A stretch of 64,000 nucleotides of DNA from Streptomyces sp. CB01373 (GCF_002803075.1 NZ_NNBK01000001.1:248001-312000); one strand, 5' to 3'. Counted from the first letter of the stretch, positions 47,631 to 56,431 are shown. Notes: a model not told the origin generated them from the letters alone. Program-made: numbers and translations.

Positions 47631-47715
47631 CAACCCGGGGATGCCGCTCAGTCCGGTCCGGTGACCAGGGGAAACCCGTGGTCACCGGACCATCCCGTAT
47701 GCCAGGCTCCGGCAT

Positions 47716-48126
47716 ATGGAGCCCCACAACGAGCAGGCCGCAGGCGAGGTCCTGCGTCAACGCGGCTGGCGCAAGGCATTCACCGTCCGAGAGATGATCG
47801 ACAAGTGGGCCTGGCTCGTGGACAAAGTCGAGGACGGTTACAGCGACCTGGTGGACGAATACACCAACGACCTCTACAGCCGGAACTGGCTCCATGAGGC
47901 GTGGCCGATCCTCACTGAGCGTGTGATCGTCCTATGGACCCCCCAGGTCAAAGCCCTCGACGATCGTTTCCGGGCCGCCACCGTCTTCGACGACGGCATC
48001 TCGTTGTCACAGTTCCACCGGATCAGCGGATTCGACCCCATCGACATGTGGTGGTGGCGGCGCCACCCTCGTCTACTCGTCGGCGATCTCGGCCGTTCGC
48101 TCCGCTCGGCGGGCGCTACCGACTGA
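47716..48126 (+). CDS. Hypothetical cargo protein
   Basis: 136 residues, acidic-aromatic, not recognised. Contains a Trp-rich end (DPIDMWWWRRHPRLLVGDLG) and charged helices (FTVREMIDKWAWLVDKVEDGY). Lies in the transposon 85 bases after the TnpC-like gene, so it is a cargo or an accessory gene. Only a weak ribosome site. Confidence 0.6.
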   Translation: MEPHNEQAAGEVLRQRGWRKAFTVREMIDKWAWLVDKVEDGYSDLVDEYTNDLYSRNWLHEAWPILTERVIVLWTPQVKALDDRFRAATVFDDGISLSQFHRISGFDPIDMWWWRRHPRLLVGDLGRSLRSAGATD

Positions 48127-48231
48127 TCCTCGACAGGACAAGGCACGAGAACCCACCGAGCCGTGGTTGCCCCGAGTGTCTTCGTTGACTCCGCAACGGA
48201 GCCCTCTACAAATCGCGGCCGGTGGCCGCAA

Positions 48232-48719
48232 TCACCTGACCAGTGGCTCAGCCAAGAGTGCGACGCGATCGGCCTCGATATCGAAGCCGAGTACCGGATG
48301 GCCACGATCACCCTCCGGGTCCATCAGCACCGGCTTGCCCAAGTATCGCCCGATCTCCCGCAAGAAGTCACAGAACACATCAAGTCGCTCTTGGCCCTGC
48401 AACTCCCGCAGGTCGACATCGAAGTCGATTTCATCATCGTCATGGAAGCGGAAGATCGCCAGAACATCAACAGTCGGCCACACCCGCAGGTTCGGGCACT
48501 CAGCGTCCTCCGGGCGAGACAGCACGGTCTCCGCCCGAGGGACCGGCAGCACGGTCTCACCTTCGGAGTACTGGCGCTGCCAACCTCTCGCCTCGACAAG
48601 ATCGAGGACCGCCTGCCAGTCCTCCACCGAGGCGTCTGGGGGACACGCAGGTCCGGCAGAGACCCCATCAGGTCCGGGTCGAAGAAACAGCTCACGTCAT
48701 CCCACAGCAGATCAGCCAC
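48232..48719 (-). pseudogene. Frameshifted hypothetical protein
   Basis: Two frames form one protein: residues from about 48719 (LLWDDVSCFFDPDLMGSLPD) and then, after a loss of one base in a run of five G (48638-48642, plus strand), the frame SVEDWQAVLDLVEARGWQRQ ... FRFHDDDEIDFDVDLRELQG ... HPVLGFDIEADRVALLAE. About 162 residues if repaired. Family not recognised; it has the look of small immunity-type proteins. The frameshift could be real or a sequencing error. Confidence 0.6.
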
Positions 48720-48883
48720 ACCGTCATGCTGCCCGGCTCCCCGATCCAACGCAGCCTCGTTTCCCTTGGCCACAGACACGGGGCCAACGTTCCCTCGGAC
48801 GGACGACATTATCGATCCCAACTCGCCGTCACGGACATGTACTCTATGAATCGTCGCAGTTCAGAGCCGATATCCAAGCTCCT

Positions 48884-48895
48884 GCGGTCGGTAAA
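48884..48895 (-). repeat. Right terminal inverted repeat of the transposon
   Basis: GCGGTCGGTAAA, perfect reverse complement of 43139-43150, followed by the second GTGGAC core at 48896-48901. The 164 bases 48720-48883 hold no clear gene. Confidence 0.92.
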
Positions 48896-48901
48896 GTGGA
48901 C

Positions 48902-49423
48902 GGGCCCCTCAACCCTTACGCGGCCAAGCCGGAGAAGCGCCCCGCCGGCTACACCACCCTAAGAGTGCCGCGAGACGGCGGGGCCCCAGAGGAACACCGA
49001 GCACTCTCGTTCCGTCAGCGGCCCCTGCGGGTCTGGCTCAACCCAGAGCACGGACGAGACCTGCTCCGGCTCGACTACGAGCTGTGCTGGGCCACCACAT
49101 GGATGGCGGATGCCAATCGGTGGATTGCCCCGGTGCTCGGCCTTCCCGAACTCCCCTTCGTCGACTTCGGTGACGTTTTGCTTCAAGACCGCCCCGACGG
49201 AGTTCATTGGAAGACTGCTCCCCTGGTGGACTACGCCAACGGCCGCGCCTTCGCGTGGGTGGACGACGAACAGAGCGACCTGGACCAGGCGTACGTGACC
49301 ACCCACCACCGCGCACGTGGCCTTCTGCACCACGTCAACCCGCGGATCGGCCTGAGAGAGGTCGACTTCCGGTCTCTTGCCAACTTCGCCCGTTCTTTGG
49401 GTACTTCACAAGCCACCGGCTGA
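48902..49423 (+). pseudogene. 3' fragment of the interrupted HAD phosphatase gene
   Basis: Continues in frame from 43138: GPLNPYAAKPEKRPAGYTTL, later RVWLNPEHGRDLLRLDYELCW, DYANGRAFAWVDDEQSDLDQ and a complete C-terminus to the stop at 49421-49423. It matches a common streptomycete HAD family. Alone it lacks the first catalytic Asp. A start at GTG 48896 is possible but would give an inactive protein. Confidence 0.85.
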
Positions 49424-49506
49424 GCCTGTCCTCAGCCCATCGGGGAGCTCTGCCCCGGACTCCGTGATCATTGCGAGACAGCCCTTAGAGGCCCTTAGAG
49501 GTTGTC

Positions 49507-49622
49507 TCACGTGGCAAGTTCCGCGAGCTTCTTGTAGCAGGTCAGGGCGGCGGCCATGGCCAGGCCGCGGCTCTGCCAGTCGTTGCGGACCATGTACGGG
49601 ATCTTGAGACCACGAGCAGCCC
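49507..49622 (-). pseudogene. C-terminal remnant of an unrecognised (possibly transposase) protein
   Basis: Minus-strand frame reads RGLKIPYMVRNDWQSRGL then AMAAALTCYKKLAELAT and a stop. The end ALTCYKKL resembles some IS5-type transposase ends, and GAGACA/TGTCTC inverted copies lie just beyond it (49472-49508 region). Too short to name. Confidence 0.35.
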
Positions 49623-49640
49623 ATGGCAGGCTCATGCCGC

Positions 49641-50240
49641 ATGATCGATGAATTCGCGAAAGGCAACCTGCACGGGAGGCTGCGGCGGGACCGCAAGGCG
49701 CTGCTCTGGAAACTCGACGGCCTGTCCGAATACGACGCCCGCCGGCCTTTGACAGCGACCGGGACCAACCTCCTCGGCCTGGTCAAACACGTGGCCAGCG
49801 TCGAGGCCAGGTACTTCGGCGAGGTCTTCGACCGCCCTTCCCCGGAACCGCTGCCCCGGTGGCAGGACTCCGACGGCAGCGATCTGTGGGCGACAGAGGA
49901 CGAGACCCGCGATCAGATCATCGGGTTCTACCGGCGCACGTGGGAGCACTCGGACGCGACGATCAACGAGCTTCCCCTGGACGCCCCCGGCCACGTGCCG
50001 TGGTGGCCGGAGCCTTATGCCGACACGAACCTGTTCGCCGTCATGGTCCATGTCCTCGGCGAATCCATCCGGCATGCCGGGCACGCCGATATCCTGCGCG
50101 AGGGCCTCGACGGCCGGACCGGGCTGCGCGCCGAACACGAGAAGCAGATCGACGAGGAAGCCCGTGCCGCCTACCGCGCGAAGATCGAGCAGGCCGCCAG
50201 GTCGGCCGCACCAATCAAGGCTCAGTCCTCGCCCCGGTAG
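49641..50240 (+). CDS. DinB-family (DUF664) protein
   Basis: 199 residues; four-helix DinB/mycothiol-dependent-type fold with DRKALLWKLDGLSEYDARRPLTATGTNLLGLVKHVASVEARYFGEVF and the His in GESIRHAGHADILREGLDG, the usual metal triad of the family. The ATG at 49641 begins the homology. Substrate unknown; the family includes thiol-dependent transferases in actinobacteria. Confidence 0.85.
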   Translation: MIDEFAKGNLHGRLRRDRKALLWKLDGLSEYDARRPLTATGTNLLGLVKHVASVEARYFGEVFDRPSPEPLPRWQDSDGSDLWATEDETRDQIIGFYRRTWEHSDATINELPLDAPGHVPWWPEPYADTNLFAVMVHVLGESIRHAGHADILREGLDGRTGLRAEHEKQIDEEARAAYRAKIEQAARSAAPIKAQSSPR

Positions 50241-50370
50241 ATGGGCGTGAGCCGGTTCCAGACCGGGCCGCCGGGCCTGACCGCTGGACCGACCAGGACC
50301 GTCAAGATCGTTATTTCCACGTACGCGCGCTGCTCCACGAAGTCGGGACCGGTTCGGGGGCGGCGGGTGG

Positions 50371-50862
50371 TCAGCCGGGGCGGTGGCCGTTCTCCAGTTC
50401 CGCCGTGCCCGTGCCGTCGGCGAGGACGTCGAGGGCGATCAGGACGCGGCGGCCCAGGGCGCCCGGCAGGTGGGCGGCGAGGTCGTCGCGGGCGACCAGG
50501 CGCCAGGACAGGAGTTCCTCCTCCTGGAGGCGGATCGCCTTGAGGTCGTCGTCGGTGAGGAGCCCGCCGTCGTAGACGTACGCCACCAGCGGCGGCCGTC
50601 CGGTCCCGGGGACCCAGTCCACGGTGAGCAGCCGCCCCGGCTCGCGGTCGAGACCGATCTCCTCCAGCGTCTCGCGGCGTGCGCCCTGGCGCGGGGTCTC
50701 CCCGTCGTCGGACTCGACGGTGCCGCCGGGCAGCGTCCAGCCGTCCCGGTAGTTGGGCTCGACGAGGAGCACGCGCCCCTCCGCGTCACGGAAGACGCAG
50801 GCGGCGCCGGCGAGGACTCGGGGGAGGCCGGCGATGTACGTGGCGTAGTCGGCAGTGGTCAT
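50371..50862 (-). CDS. Nudix hydrolase
   Basis: 163 residues with the complete Nudix box GGTVESDDGETPRQGARRETLEEIGL. Hydrolyses a nucleoside diphosphate-X compound; the substrate cannot be read. Pre-box strand ACVFRDAEGRVLLVEPNYRDGWTLPGG is typical. ATG 50862. Confidence 0.9.
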   Translation of the reverse strand: MTTADYATYIAGLPRVLAGAACVFRDAEGRVLLVEPNYRDGWTLPGGTVESDDGETPRQGARRETLEEIGLDREPGRLLTVDWVPGTGRPPLVAYVYDGGLLTDDDLKAIRLQEEELLSWRLVARDDLAAHLPGALGRRVLIALDVLADGTGTAELENGHRPG

Positions 50863-50954
50863 CCAAGAAGGGTAACGAGCCTCGTGACAGTCGGTGCGAC
50901 GCGCCGAAGCGCCGGTCCCGCACCCCAGGCGCCGGGACCGGCGCTTCGGCGTGC

Positions 50955-51497
50955 TCACATGCGGGCGGCGACCTTTCGGGCCAGCTCCTCCAGACGCCGG
51001 TCGTTGTCCGCCCGGTCCGCCACCACGGTCATCGCGACCCAGGTGCCCGACTTGCGGAACAGGAGCCCGAACGTCCCGTGGTCCTTGTCGTCGTAGGCGG
51101 TCGCCTCGTCGCCGATGCCGGCGAGCGGCTTGCGATCGGCTGCCCGGAGCATGTCGTCCATGAACTGCCGGGCCTCGTCCCCCTGGATGGTGGACGCGAT
51201 CGGAACCCCCTCGTGGATGTATCTGCAGCCGCCCGCGGTGTCCTCGCTCTTCTGTCCCTCGACGGATGTGCCTCCCAGCTCCTTTGCCTCCTGAAGGGAG
51301 ATGAGCGCGCAGGGGTCCGCCGGGGCCTTCTTCGGCGGAGCGGAGGGGGCGGATCCCTCCTGTGAAACGGTCGCGGAAGGCGCGGTGCCGGCCGCGGGCG
51401 CCTTCTCGCCGGAGCCGCCGCAGCCTGCCAGGCCGAGGACGGCGAGCAGAGTCGTGGACAGCAGTGCCGAGCCTCGGTGCACACGGGTCAGGGTCAT
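50955..51497 (-). CDS. DUF3558-like lipoprotein
   Basis: 180 residues. N-terminal Lys-poor signal and lipobox VLGLAGC (Cys at about residue 25), Ala/Pro/Ser linker, then a globular domain with DPCALISLQEAKELGG and GGCRYIHEG, the cysteine pattern of DUF3558 proteins. AGGAG precedes ATG 51497. A membrane-anchored paralogue lies at 14380. Function unknown. Confidence 0.82.
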   Translation of the reverse strand: MTLTRVHRGSALLSTTLLAVLGLAGCGGSGEKAPAAGTAPSATVSQEGSAPSAPPKKAPADPCALISLQEAKELGGTSVEGQKSEDTAGGCRYIHEGVPIASTIQGDEARQFMDDMLRAADRKPLAGIGDEATAYDDKDHGTFGLLFRKSGTWVAMTVVADRADNDRRLEELARKVAARM

Positions 51498-51740
51498 GGC
51501 GTTCTCCTGGTTTCTGGCGTCGTTTCTGGAGTCGCTGCGCGTTTCTGTGTTTCTGCCGACCGTCAGGGCTGGTGGGGACGTTGCCGGACCAGGATCCCGG
51601 CTCGCGGGGTGAGAGTCCGCGTGTGTGCGGATTGGTGACCATGGCGTGTTCATGTTGTGAAGAAGGGTGAGAAGACCGGACGGAACGCACCATGCCGTAG
51701 CAGAAGTCGGCGGGAACCGGGCTCCGCCTGTCCGGTTCCG

Positions 51741-52826
51741 TCAGGCGTCGAGGAGGGCCAGACGCAGGGTGCGTTCGGCGAGTTCGCTGACGCTGATGCC
51801 GTCGAAGCCGAAGACCGCGCTGCGGACCGTGTCCTCGAGCGGGTCCTTCCACTGGGCCGGGACGGCCGCCGCGCCCGTCATGACGCCGGCCACCGAGCCG
51901 GCCGTCGCGCCGTTGGAGTCGGTGTCCAGGCCGGCGCGGACGGTCAGCGCGAGGGTGCGGGTGAAGTCGCCGCCGCCGTAGAGCAGACCGGCCGTGATGA
52001 CGGCGGCGTTCGGGACCGTGTGGATCCAGCCGAGGCCCGCGGTCTCGTCCGCGAGCACGTCGAGCGTGTCCTCCCAGGGCAGGCCGGCCTCGTGCAGGGC
52101 GACCGTCCGGCGCACCGTGCGGGCCAGGCGGCTGCCGGCCGGGATCACCGTCAGCGCGGTGTCGACGGCGGCGCGGACGGTCGGCGTGGTGAAGGCCGCC
52201 GCGATCAGTGCCGCCGCCCACATGGCGCCGTAGACGCCGTTGCCGGTGTGCGACAGCACCGCGTCGCGGCGGGCCAGCGAGGCGGCGCGGCGCGGGTCGC
52301 CGGGGCTGGTCCAGCCGTGGATGTCGGCGCGGATCAGGGCGCCGATCCACTCCTGGTACGGGTTGCCGTACGTGGCCGTCAGGGGCGGCTTGAGCCCGTT
52401 GGCGAGATTGCGGTACGCGGCCCGCTCCGCGGTGAACGTCTGGAGGTACGGCAGGCGCAGCAGCCACAGCTCGCCTACCTGTTCGGTGGTGAAGTCGAAG
52501 CCGTGCGTCTCCAGGAGGTCCAGGCCCAGGATCGCGTAGTCGACGTCGTCGTCGCGGCAGCTGCCGTGGATCCGGCCGCGTACGCAGCTCCGCCACTCGG
52601 GGCGCAGCGGCGGGCCGTCGTGGTCGACGGCCGGTTCGGGGAGGTAGTCGGTGAGCGGCAGCGCGCCGGCCGCGCGCAGATAGCGGTCGATGCGGTCGCG
52701 CGTCCACACCTCGCCCTGCTCCACCGGCTTGCCGAGCATGTTGCCGGCGATCCGGCCGAGCCAGCCGCCGAGGATGCGGTCGGCGAGCCCCTGTCCGGCG
52801 TCCACGGCGGTGTCCACAGCGCTCAT
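51741..52826 (-). CDS. ADP-ribosylglycohydrolase family protein
   Basis: 361 residues. Removes ADP-ribose from proteins or small molecules. DraG/ARH-type metal sites: GGWLGRIAGNMLGKPVEQGEVWT at the N-terminus, SCRDDDVDYAILGLDLLE in the middle, and RAGLDTDSNGATAGSVAGVMTGA near residue 320. ATG 52826 is chosen at the start of the homology; the frame is open upstream. Confidence 0.88.
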   Translation of the reverse strand: MSAVDTAVDAGQGLADRILGGWLGRIAGNMLGKPVEQGEVWTRDRIDRYLRAAGALPLTDYLPEPAVDHDGPPLRPEWRSCVRGRIHGSCRDDDVDYAILGLDLLETHGFDFTTEQVGELWLLRLPYLQTFTAERAAYRNLANGLKPPLTATYGNPYQEWIGALIRADIHGWTSPGDPRRAASLARRDAVLSHTGNGVYGAMWAAALIAAAFTTPTVRAAVDTALTVIPAGSRLARTVRRTVALHEAGLPWEDTLDVLADETAGLGWIHTVPNAAVITAGLLYGGGDFTRTLALTVRAGLDTDSNGATAGSVAGVMTGAAAVPAQWKDPLEDTVRSAVFGFDGISVSELAERTLRLALLDA

Positions 52827-52994
52827 GGAAACCGGTCTACCGGATTCCGGGGGTGGTCGCGCGGGGTTCACCGGCACGTCAGGGGCTTCTCACGGTCCGG
52901 TCGGGGCATGACGGCGGGGGCGGTCGCCGGTTAAGGTCGCAGCGGCGCGACTGGCCCTGACGTGCGGGGCCCCGGAGAGCAAGGGGATGTCAAG

Positions 52995-54176
52995 GTGGCG
53001 GACGCTGCAGTGCGAGGCACCCGGAGGGTGCTGGTCGCCGCGGACAAGTTCAAGGGCTCGCTGACGGCCGTGCAGGTCGCCGAGCGTGTGACGGCCGGGT
53101 TGCGCCGGGTCGCGCCGGACGTGGAGGTGGAGGCGCTGCCCGTCGCCGACGGCGGCGACGGGACCGTGGACGCGGCGGTCGCGGCCGGGTTCGAGCGCCG
53201 GGAGGTACGGGTCGCGGGTCCCCTCGGGGACGAGGTGACCGCCGCGTTCGCGCTGCGCGGCGATACGGCGGTCGTGGAGATGGCCGAGGCCAGTGGGTTG
53301 CAGCGGCTGCCCGCCGGGGTGTTCGCGCCGCTCACGGCCTCCACATACGGCTCCGGGGAGCTGCTGCGGGCCGCGCTGGACGCGGGGGCGCGCACGATCG
53401 TGTTCGGCGTGGGCGGGAGCGCGACGACGGACGGGGGAGCGGGGATGCTGTCCGCGCTCGGGGCGCGGTTCCTGGACGCGCACGGGGAGCCGATCCCTCC
53501 GGGGGGTGGGGGGCTGGCGGAACTCGCCCGGGCCGACCTGTCCGGGCTCGACCCGCGGCTCGCCGCGGTGGAGCTGGTGCTCGCCAGTGACGTCGACAAT
53601 CCGCTGACCGGGCCGAAGGGCGCGCCGGCGGTCTACGGGCCGCAGAAGGGTGCGTCGGCGGAGGACGTGGCGACGCTGGACGCGGCGCTCGCGCACTTCG
53701 CGAAGGTGCTGGAGGGTGTGGGCGGGGCCGGGGCCGGGGCTGGGGCCGGGGCTGGGAGCCTGGCCGCCGAGTACGCGGCGTCGCCGGGGGCGGGTGCGGC
53801 GGGTGGAATCGGGTTCGGGGCGATGCTGCTCGGGGCGCGGTTCCAGGCCGGGATCGAGGTCATGCTCGATGTGCTGGGCTTCGCCCCCGCGCTGGAGCGG
53901 GCCTCTTTGGTGATCACCGGTGAGGGATCCCTGGACGAGCAGACGCTGCACGGGAAGGCTCCGGCCGGGGTCGCGGCGGCGGCGCGGGCTGCGGGGAAGG
54001 ATGTCGTCGCGGTCTGCGGGCGTCTTGCGCTGGCGCCGGAGGTTCTGGAACGTGCCGGGATTCGGCGCGCGTACGCGCTGACGGAGATCGAGCCGGACGT
54101 TGCCACGTGCATCGCGGAGGCGGGAACGATCCTGGAGCGGGTCGCCGAACGAATCGGCAGCGACTGTCTGGGCTGA
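52995..54176 (+). CDS. Glycerate kinase
   Basis: 393 residues of the GlxK/GarK glycerate-kinase family, phosphorylating D-glycerate. Motifs: VLVAADKFKGSLTAVQVAERV, LPVADGGDGTVDAAV, VFGVGGSATTDGGAGMLSALGARF, and the C-terminal TGEGSLDEQTLHGKAPAGVA. A run of Gly-Ala dipeptides (GAGAGAGAGAG, around residue 240) is low-complexity. GTG 52995 is preceded by AAGGGG. Downstream of it is a 0.75-kb repeat block. Confidence 0.92.
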   Translation: MADAAVRGTRRVLVAADKFKGSLTAVQVAERVTAGLRRVAPDVEVEALPVADGGDGTVDAAVAAGFERREVRVAGPLGDEVTAAFALRGDTAVVEMAEASGLQRLPAGVFAPLTASTYGSGELLRAALDAGARTIVFGVGGSATTDGGAGMLSALGARFLDAHGEPIPPGGGGLAELARADLSGLDPRLAAVELVLASDVDNPLTGPKGAPAVYGPQKGASAEDVATLDAALAHFAKVLEGVGGAGAGAGAGAGSLAAEYAASPGAGAAGGIGFGAMLLGARFQAGIEVMLDVLGFAPALERASLVITGEGSLDEQTLHGKAPAGVAAAARAAGKDVVAVCGRLALAPEVLERAGIRRAYALTEIEPDVATCIAEAGTILERVAERIGSDCLG

Positions 54177-54235
54177 GCCGCGCCCTGCCCACCGGCCTGT
54201 GGGAGCCCCTTGTCCGGGGCTCAGCCCCGGTTCTC

Positions 54236-54315
54236 GCCCACCCGCCCGCCCGACTCGGTGGGTGCGGGGGTGCCCGTTCCCTGGGGCTCCGCCCCAGACC
54301 CCGGCGGGGCTGCGC
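54236..54315 (+). repeat. 80-bp direct repeat, copy 1
   Basis: Starts GCCCACCCGCCCGCCCGACT and ends CGGCGGGGCTGCGC. Identical to copy 3; copy 2 differs by one base by eye (CCCGTTCCC versus CCCGTGCCC). Contains the CTCCGCCCCAG hairpin element. Confidence 0.9.
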
Positions 54316-54411
54316 GCCGATTCTCGCCCGCCGCCCGCCCGGCTCGGTGGGCCGAGGGGGCCGTGCCTTGGGGCTCCGCGGCAGCCGCGCCGGGGCTCCG
54401 CCCGGGTTCTG

Positions 54412-54491
54412 GCCCACCCGCCCGCCCGACTCGGTGGGTGCGGGGGTGCCCGTGCCCTGGGGCTCCGCCCCAGACCCCGGCGGGGCTGCGC
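54412..54491 (+). repeat. 80-bp direct repeat, copy 2
   Basis: Begins 176 bases after copy 1 and matches it except for G in place of T in the CCCGTGCCC segment. Confidence 0.9.
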
Positions 54492-54573
54492 CCCTGCACC
54501 CCCGGGGCGGGGCTCCGCCCCAGACCTTGGCGGGCTCCGCCGCAGTCCGCGCCGGGGTTCCGCCCGGGTTCTG

Positions 54574-54653
54574 GCCCACCCGCCCGCCCGACTCGGTGGG
54601 TGCGGGGGTGCCCGTTCCCTGGGGCTCCGCCCCAGACCCCGGCGGGGCTGCGC
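54574..54653 (+). repeat. 80-bp direct repeat, copy 3
   Basis: Begins 162 bases after copy 2; identical to copy 1. Followed by further shortened units to about 54790. Confidence 0.9.
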
Positions 54654-54873
54654 CCCTGCACCCCAGGGCTCCGCCCCTGCACCCCGCAGGGGTGCGCCGT
54701 GCCCTGGCGGGGCTTCGTCCCAGGCCTCGGCGGCTCCGCCCCCTGTGCCCCGGCGGGGCTCCGCCCCAGGCCTTGCCCCTGCGGGGATCCCCCCCCCGCA
54801 GGGATGCGCTCCCTCCGTCGCCTCCCCCCAGCCCCCTGCGCCCGGTCCGCGCCCCCGGCGTCCCGCCTCACAG

Positions 54874-54909
54874 CGAAGGGCCCCGAACCTCTCGGTTCGG
54901 GGCCCTTCG
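54874..54909. terminator. Strong bidirectional terminator
   Basis: Perfect 16-bp arms CGAAGGGCCCCGAACC (54874-54889) and GGTTCGGGGCCCTTCG (54894-54909) with loop TCTC. It ends the pssA message on the minus strand and can also stop readthrough from glycerate kinase. Confidence 0.85.
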
Positions 54910-54933
54910 GTGTTCCGTGGGTGCAGCGGAGCG

Positions 54934-55788
54934 TTACGGCTGGGCCGCTCGTGCCTCGCGGCGGTTGTCGCGGAAGTTGTTCACTCGGCGGGCCGTGGCG
55001 AAGAGGGGGATCACCGCGCCCATGACCAGTTGCAGGGCGCAGCCGGTCTGGAGGAGGAGCTGGCCGCTGGGGGCGTCGAAGGCCCAGGCTGCCAGGAGGC
55101 CCATCGAGAGGACGATCCAGGACAGCATGGCCACCGCGAGGCGGCCCCTCGGCTTCGGGTACTCCACGCGGCTCACCATCAGCCATGCCGTGCCGAGGAT
55201 CGCCAGCAGCGTGGCCACGAAGGGCAGCTCCAGCAGGACGATGGAGACCACCGTCAGCGCGCCGAAGGGTGAGGGCATGCCCTGGAACATGCCGTCCTTC
55301 AGCGTCACGCAGGAGAACCTGGCAAGCCGCAGGACCACCGCCAGCAGCACCACGATCGCTCCGAGGGCCGCCACCCTCTGGTGGGCGTCGTCCGCGACCA
55401 TGCCGTACACGAGGACGAAGTACGCCGGCGCCAGGCCGAAGCTGATCAGGTCGGAGAGGTTGTCCAGCTCGGCGCCCATGGGGGAGGAGCGCAGCTTCCT
55501 CGCGACCAGGCCGTCGAACAGGTCGAAGACCGCCGCGCACAGCATCAGGATGACCGCCGTGGCGGCGCTGTGCCGGGCCATGCCCGCCGACTCGTCGTTG
55601 CCGGTCAGGTGCGGGATCAGGATGCCGGTGGTGGTGAAGTACACCGCCATGAAGCCGCAGGTCGCGTTGCCCAGGGTGAGGGTGTCCGCTATCGACAGCC
55701 GCAACGAGAGGGGCATCTCCTCCTCTTCGTCCACCTCGTCCGCCTCCGGCACCCAGCCGGCCTGGGTCTCGGGATCAATCACGGTCAA
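54934..55788 (-). CDS. pssA: CDP-diacylglycerol--serine O-phosphatidyltransferase
   Basis: 284 residues. Makes phosphatidylserine from CDP-diacylglycerol and serine; membrane enzyme with several helices. The catalytic CDP-alcohol motif is complete: Asp92-Gly93..Ala96-Arg97, Gly105, Asp109, Asp113 (DGLVARKLRSSPMGAELDNLSD). An acidic N-terminus (EADEVDEEEE) precedes. Start TTG 55788 or GTG 55782; the gene overlaps the psd stop, indicating coupling. Acts with Psd to make phosphatidylethanolamine. Confidence 0.93.
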   Translation of the reverse strand: MTVIDPETQAGWVPEADEVDEEEEMPLSLRLSIADTLTLGNATCGFMAVYFTTTGILIPHLTGNDESAGMARHSAATAVILMLCAAVFDLFDGLVARKLRSSPMGAELDNLSDLISFGLAPAYFVLVYGMVADDAHQRVAALGAIVVLLAVVLRLARFSCVTLKDGMFQGMPSPFGALTVVSIVLLELPFVATLLAILGTAWLMVSRVEYPKPRGRLAVAMLSWIVLSMGLLAAWAFDAPSGQLLLQTGCALQLVMGAVIPLFATARRVNNFRDNRREARAAQP

Positions 55789-56431
55789 TGCGAGTCACCC
55801 CAGCCACGGTCTTCTGGCCGACCTCGACCGCGACGTCCACACCCTCGGGCAGGTACAGGTCGACGCGCGAGCCGAAACGGATCAGACCGACCCGCTCGCC
55901 CTGCTCGACCTTGGTGCCGGACGGGATGTAGGGGACGATGCGGCGGGCCACCGCGCCGGCGATCTGCACCATCTCGATGTCGCCGAGCTCGGTGTCGAAG
56001 TGCCAGACGACCCGCTCGTTGTTCTCGCTCTCCTTGTTGAAAGCCGGAACGAAACCGCCGGGGACGTGCTCGACCGACGTGACCGTGCCGGAGAGCGGGG
56101 CGCGGTTGACGTGGACGTTCAGCGGGCTCATGAAGATCGCGACGCGCGTACGGCCGTCCTTCCACGGCATGATGCTCTGCACCACACCGTCGGCCGGCGA
56201 GATGACGCGACCCTGGGCGATCTCGCGCTCGGGGTCCCGGAAGAACCACAGCATTCCCGCCGCCAGCGCGGTGGCGGGAACGGCTACGGCCTTGGCGGCA
56301 CCCGAGCGGCGGGCGCGCAGCAGGCTGACGGCCGCGGTGGCGACGGTCGGGAGAAGCCACGGCGATGCTCCGCGCGCAAGGCGTACGCCGGCCAGGCTGT
56401 CACGATGTGCAGGGGTTTGGCTGTGGGGCAT
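55775..56431 (-). CDS. psd: Phosphatidylserine decarboxylase
   Basis: 218 residues, the short PSD-A type. Pyruvoyl enzyme made by self-cleavage at the FGS site (IRFGSRVDLYLP, near residue 190). Conserved SPADGVVQSI and SPLNVHVNRAP His motifs are present. An N-terminal hydrophobic helix (AVAVPATALAAGMLWFF) anchors it. First gene of the psd-pssA pair. Confidence 0.95.
   Translation of the reverse strand: MPHSQTPAHRDSLAGVRLARGASPWLLPTVATAAVSLLRARRSGAAKAVAVPATALAAGMLWFFRDPEREIAQGRVISPADGVVQSIMPWKDGRTRVAIFMSPLNVHVNRAPLSGTVTSVEHVPGGFVPAFNKESENNERVVWHFDTELGDIEMVQIAGAVARRIVPYIPSGTKVEQGERVGLIRFGSRVDLYLPEGVDVAVEVGQKTVAGVTRIDRD

Larger units (their letters stand above)
43133..48901 (+). mobile_element. 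Tn554-like transposon inserted in a HAD gene
   Basis: Bounded on both sides by GTGGAC (43133-43138 and 48896-48901). Just inside are perfect 12-bp inverted repeats TTTACCGACCGC (43139-43150) and GCGGTCGGTAAA (48884-48895). One extra TTTACCGACCG lies at 43207-43217 inside the left end. Contents: two tyrosine recombinases and a TnpC-like protein with 4-base overlaps, one hypothetical gene and one frameshifted hypothetical gene. Deleting the element with one GTGGAC restores the target reading frame without any base change. Length 5763 bp counting one GTGGAC. Confidence 0.92.
54177..54873. repeat. GC-rich repeat block
   Basis: About 700 bp without a credible gene. It consists of many variants of GGGGCTCCGCCCC-type inverted units and three long direct copies (see the separate entries). 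The long open frames across it (up to 776 residues on the plus strand) are artefacts of base composition. It sits between glycerate kinase and the terminator of the phospholipid operon. Confidence 0.85.

Noticed and set aside
43262..48126. Integrated conjugative element or prophage
   Set aside because: No replication, transfer or phage structural genes; only the transposition trio and two small genes between the defined ends.
54236..54653. CRISPR array from the 80-bp repeats
   Set aside because: Units are too long, unequally spaced (176 and 162 bp), and no cas gene is present.
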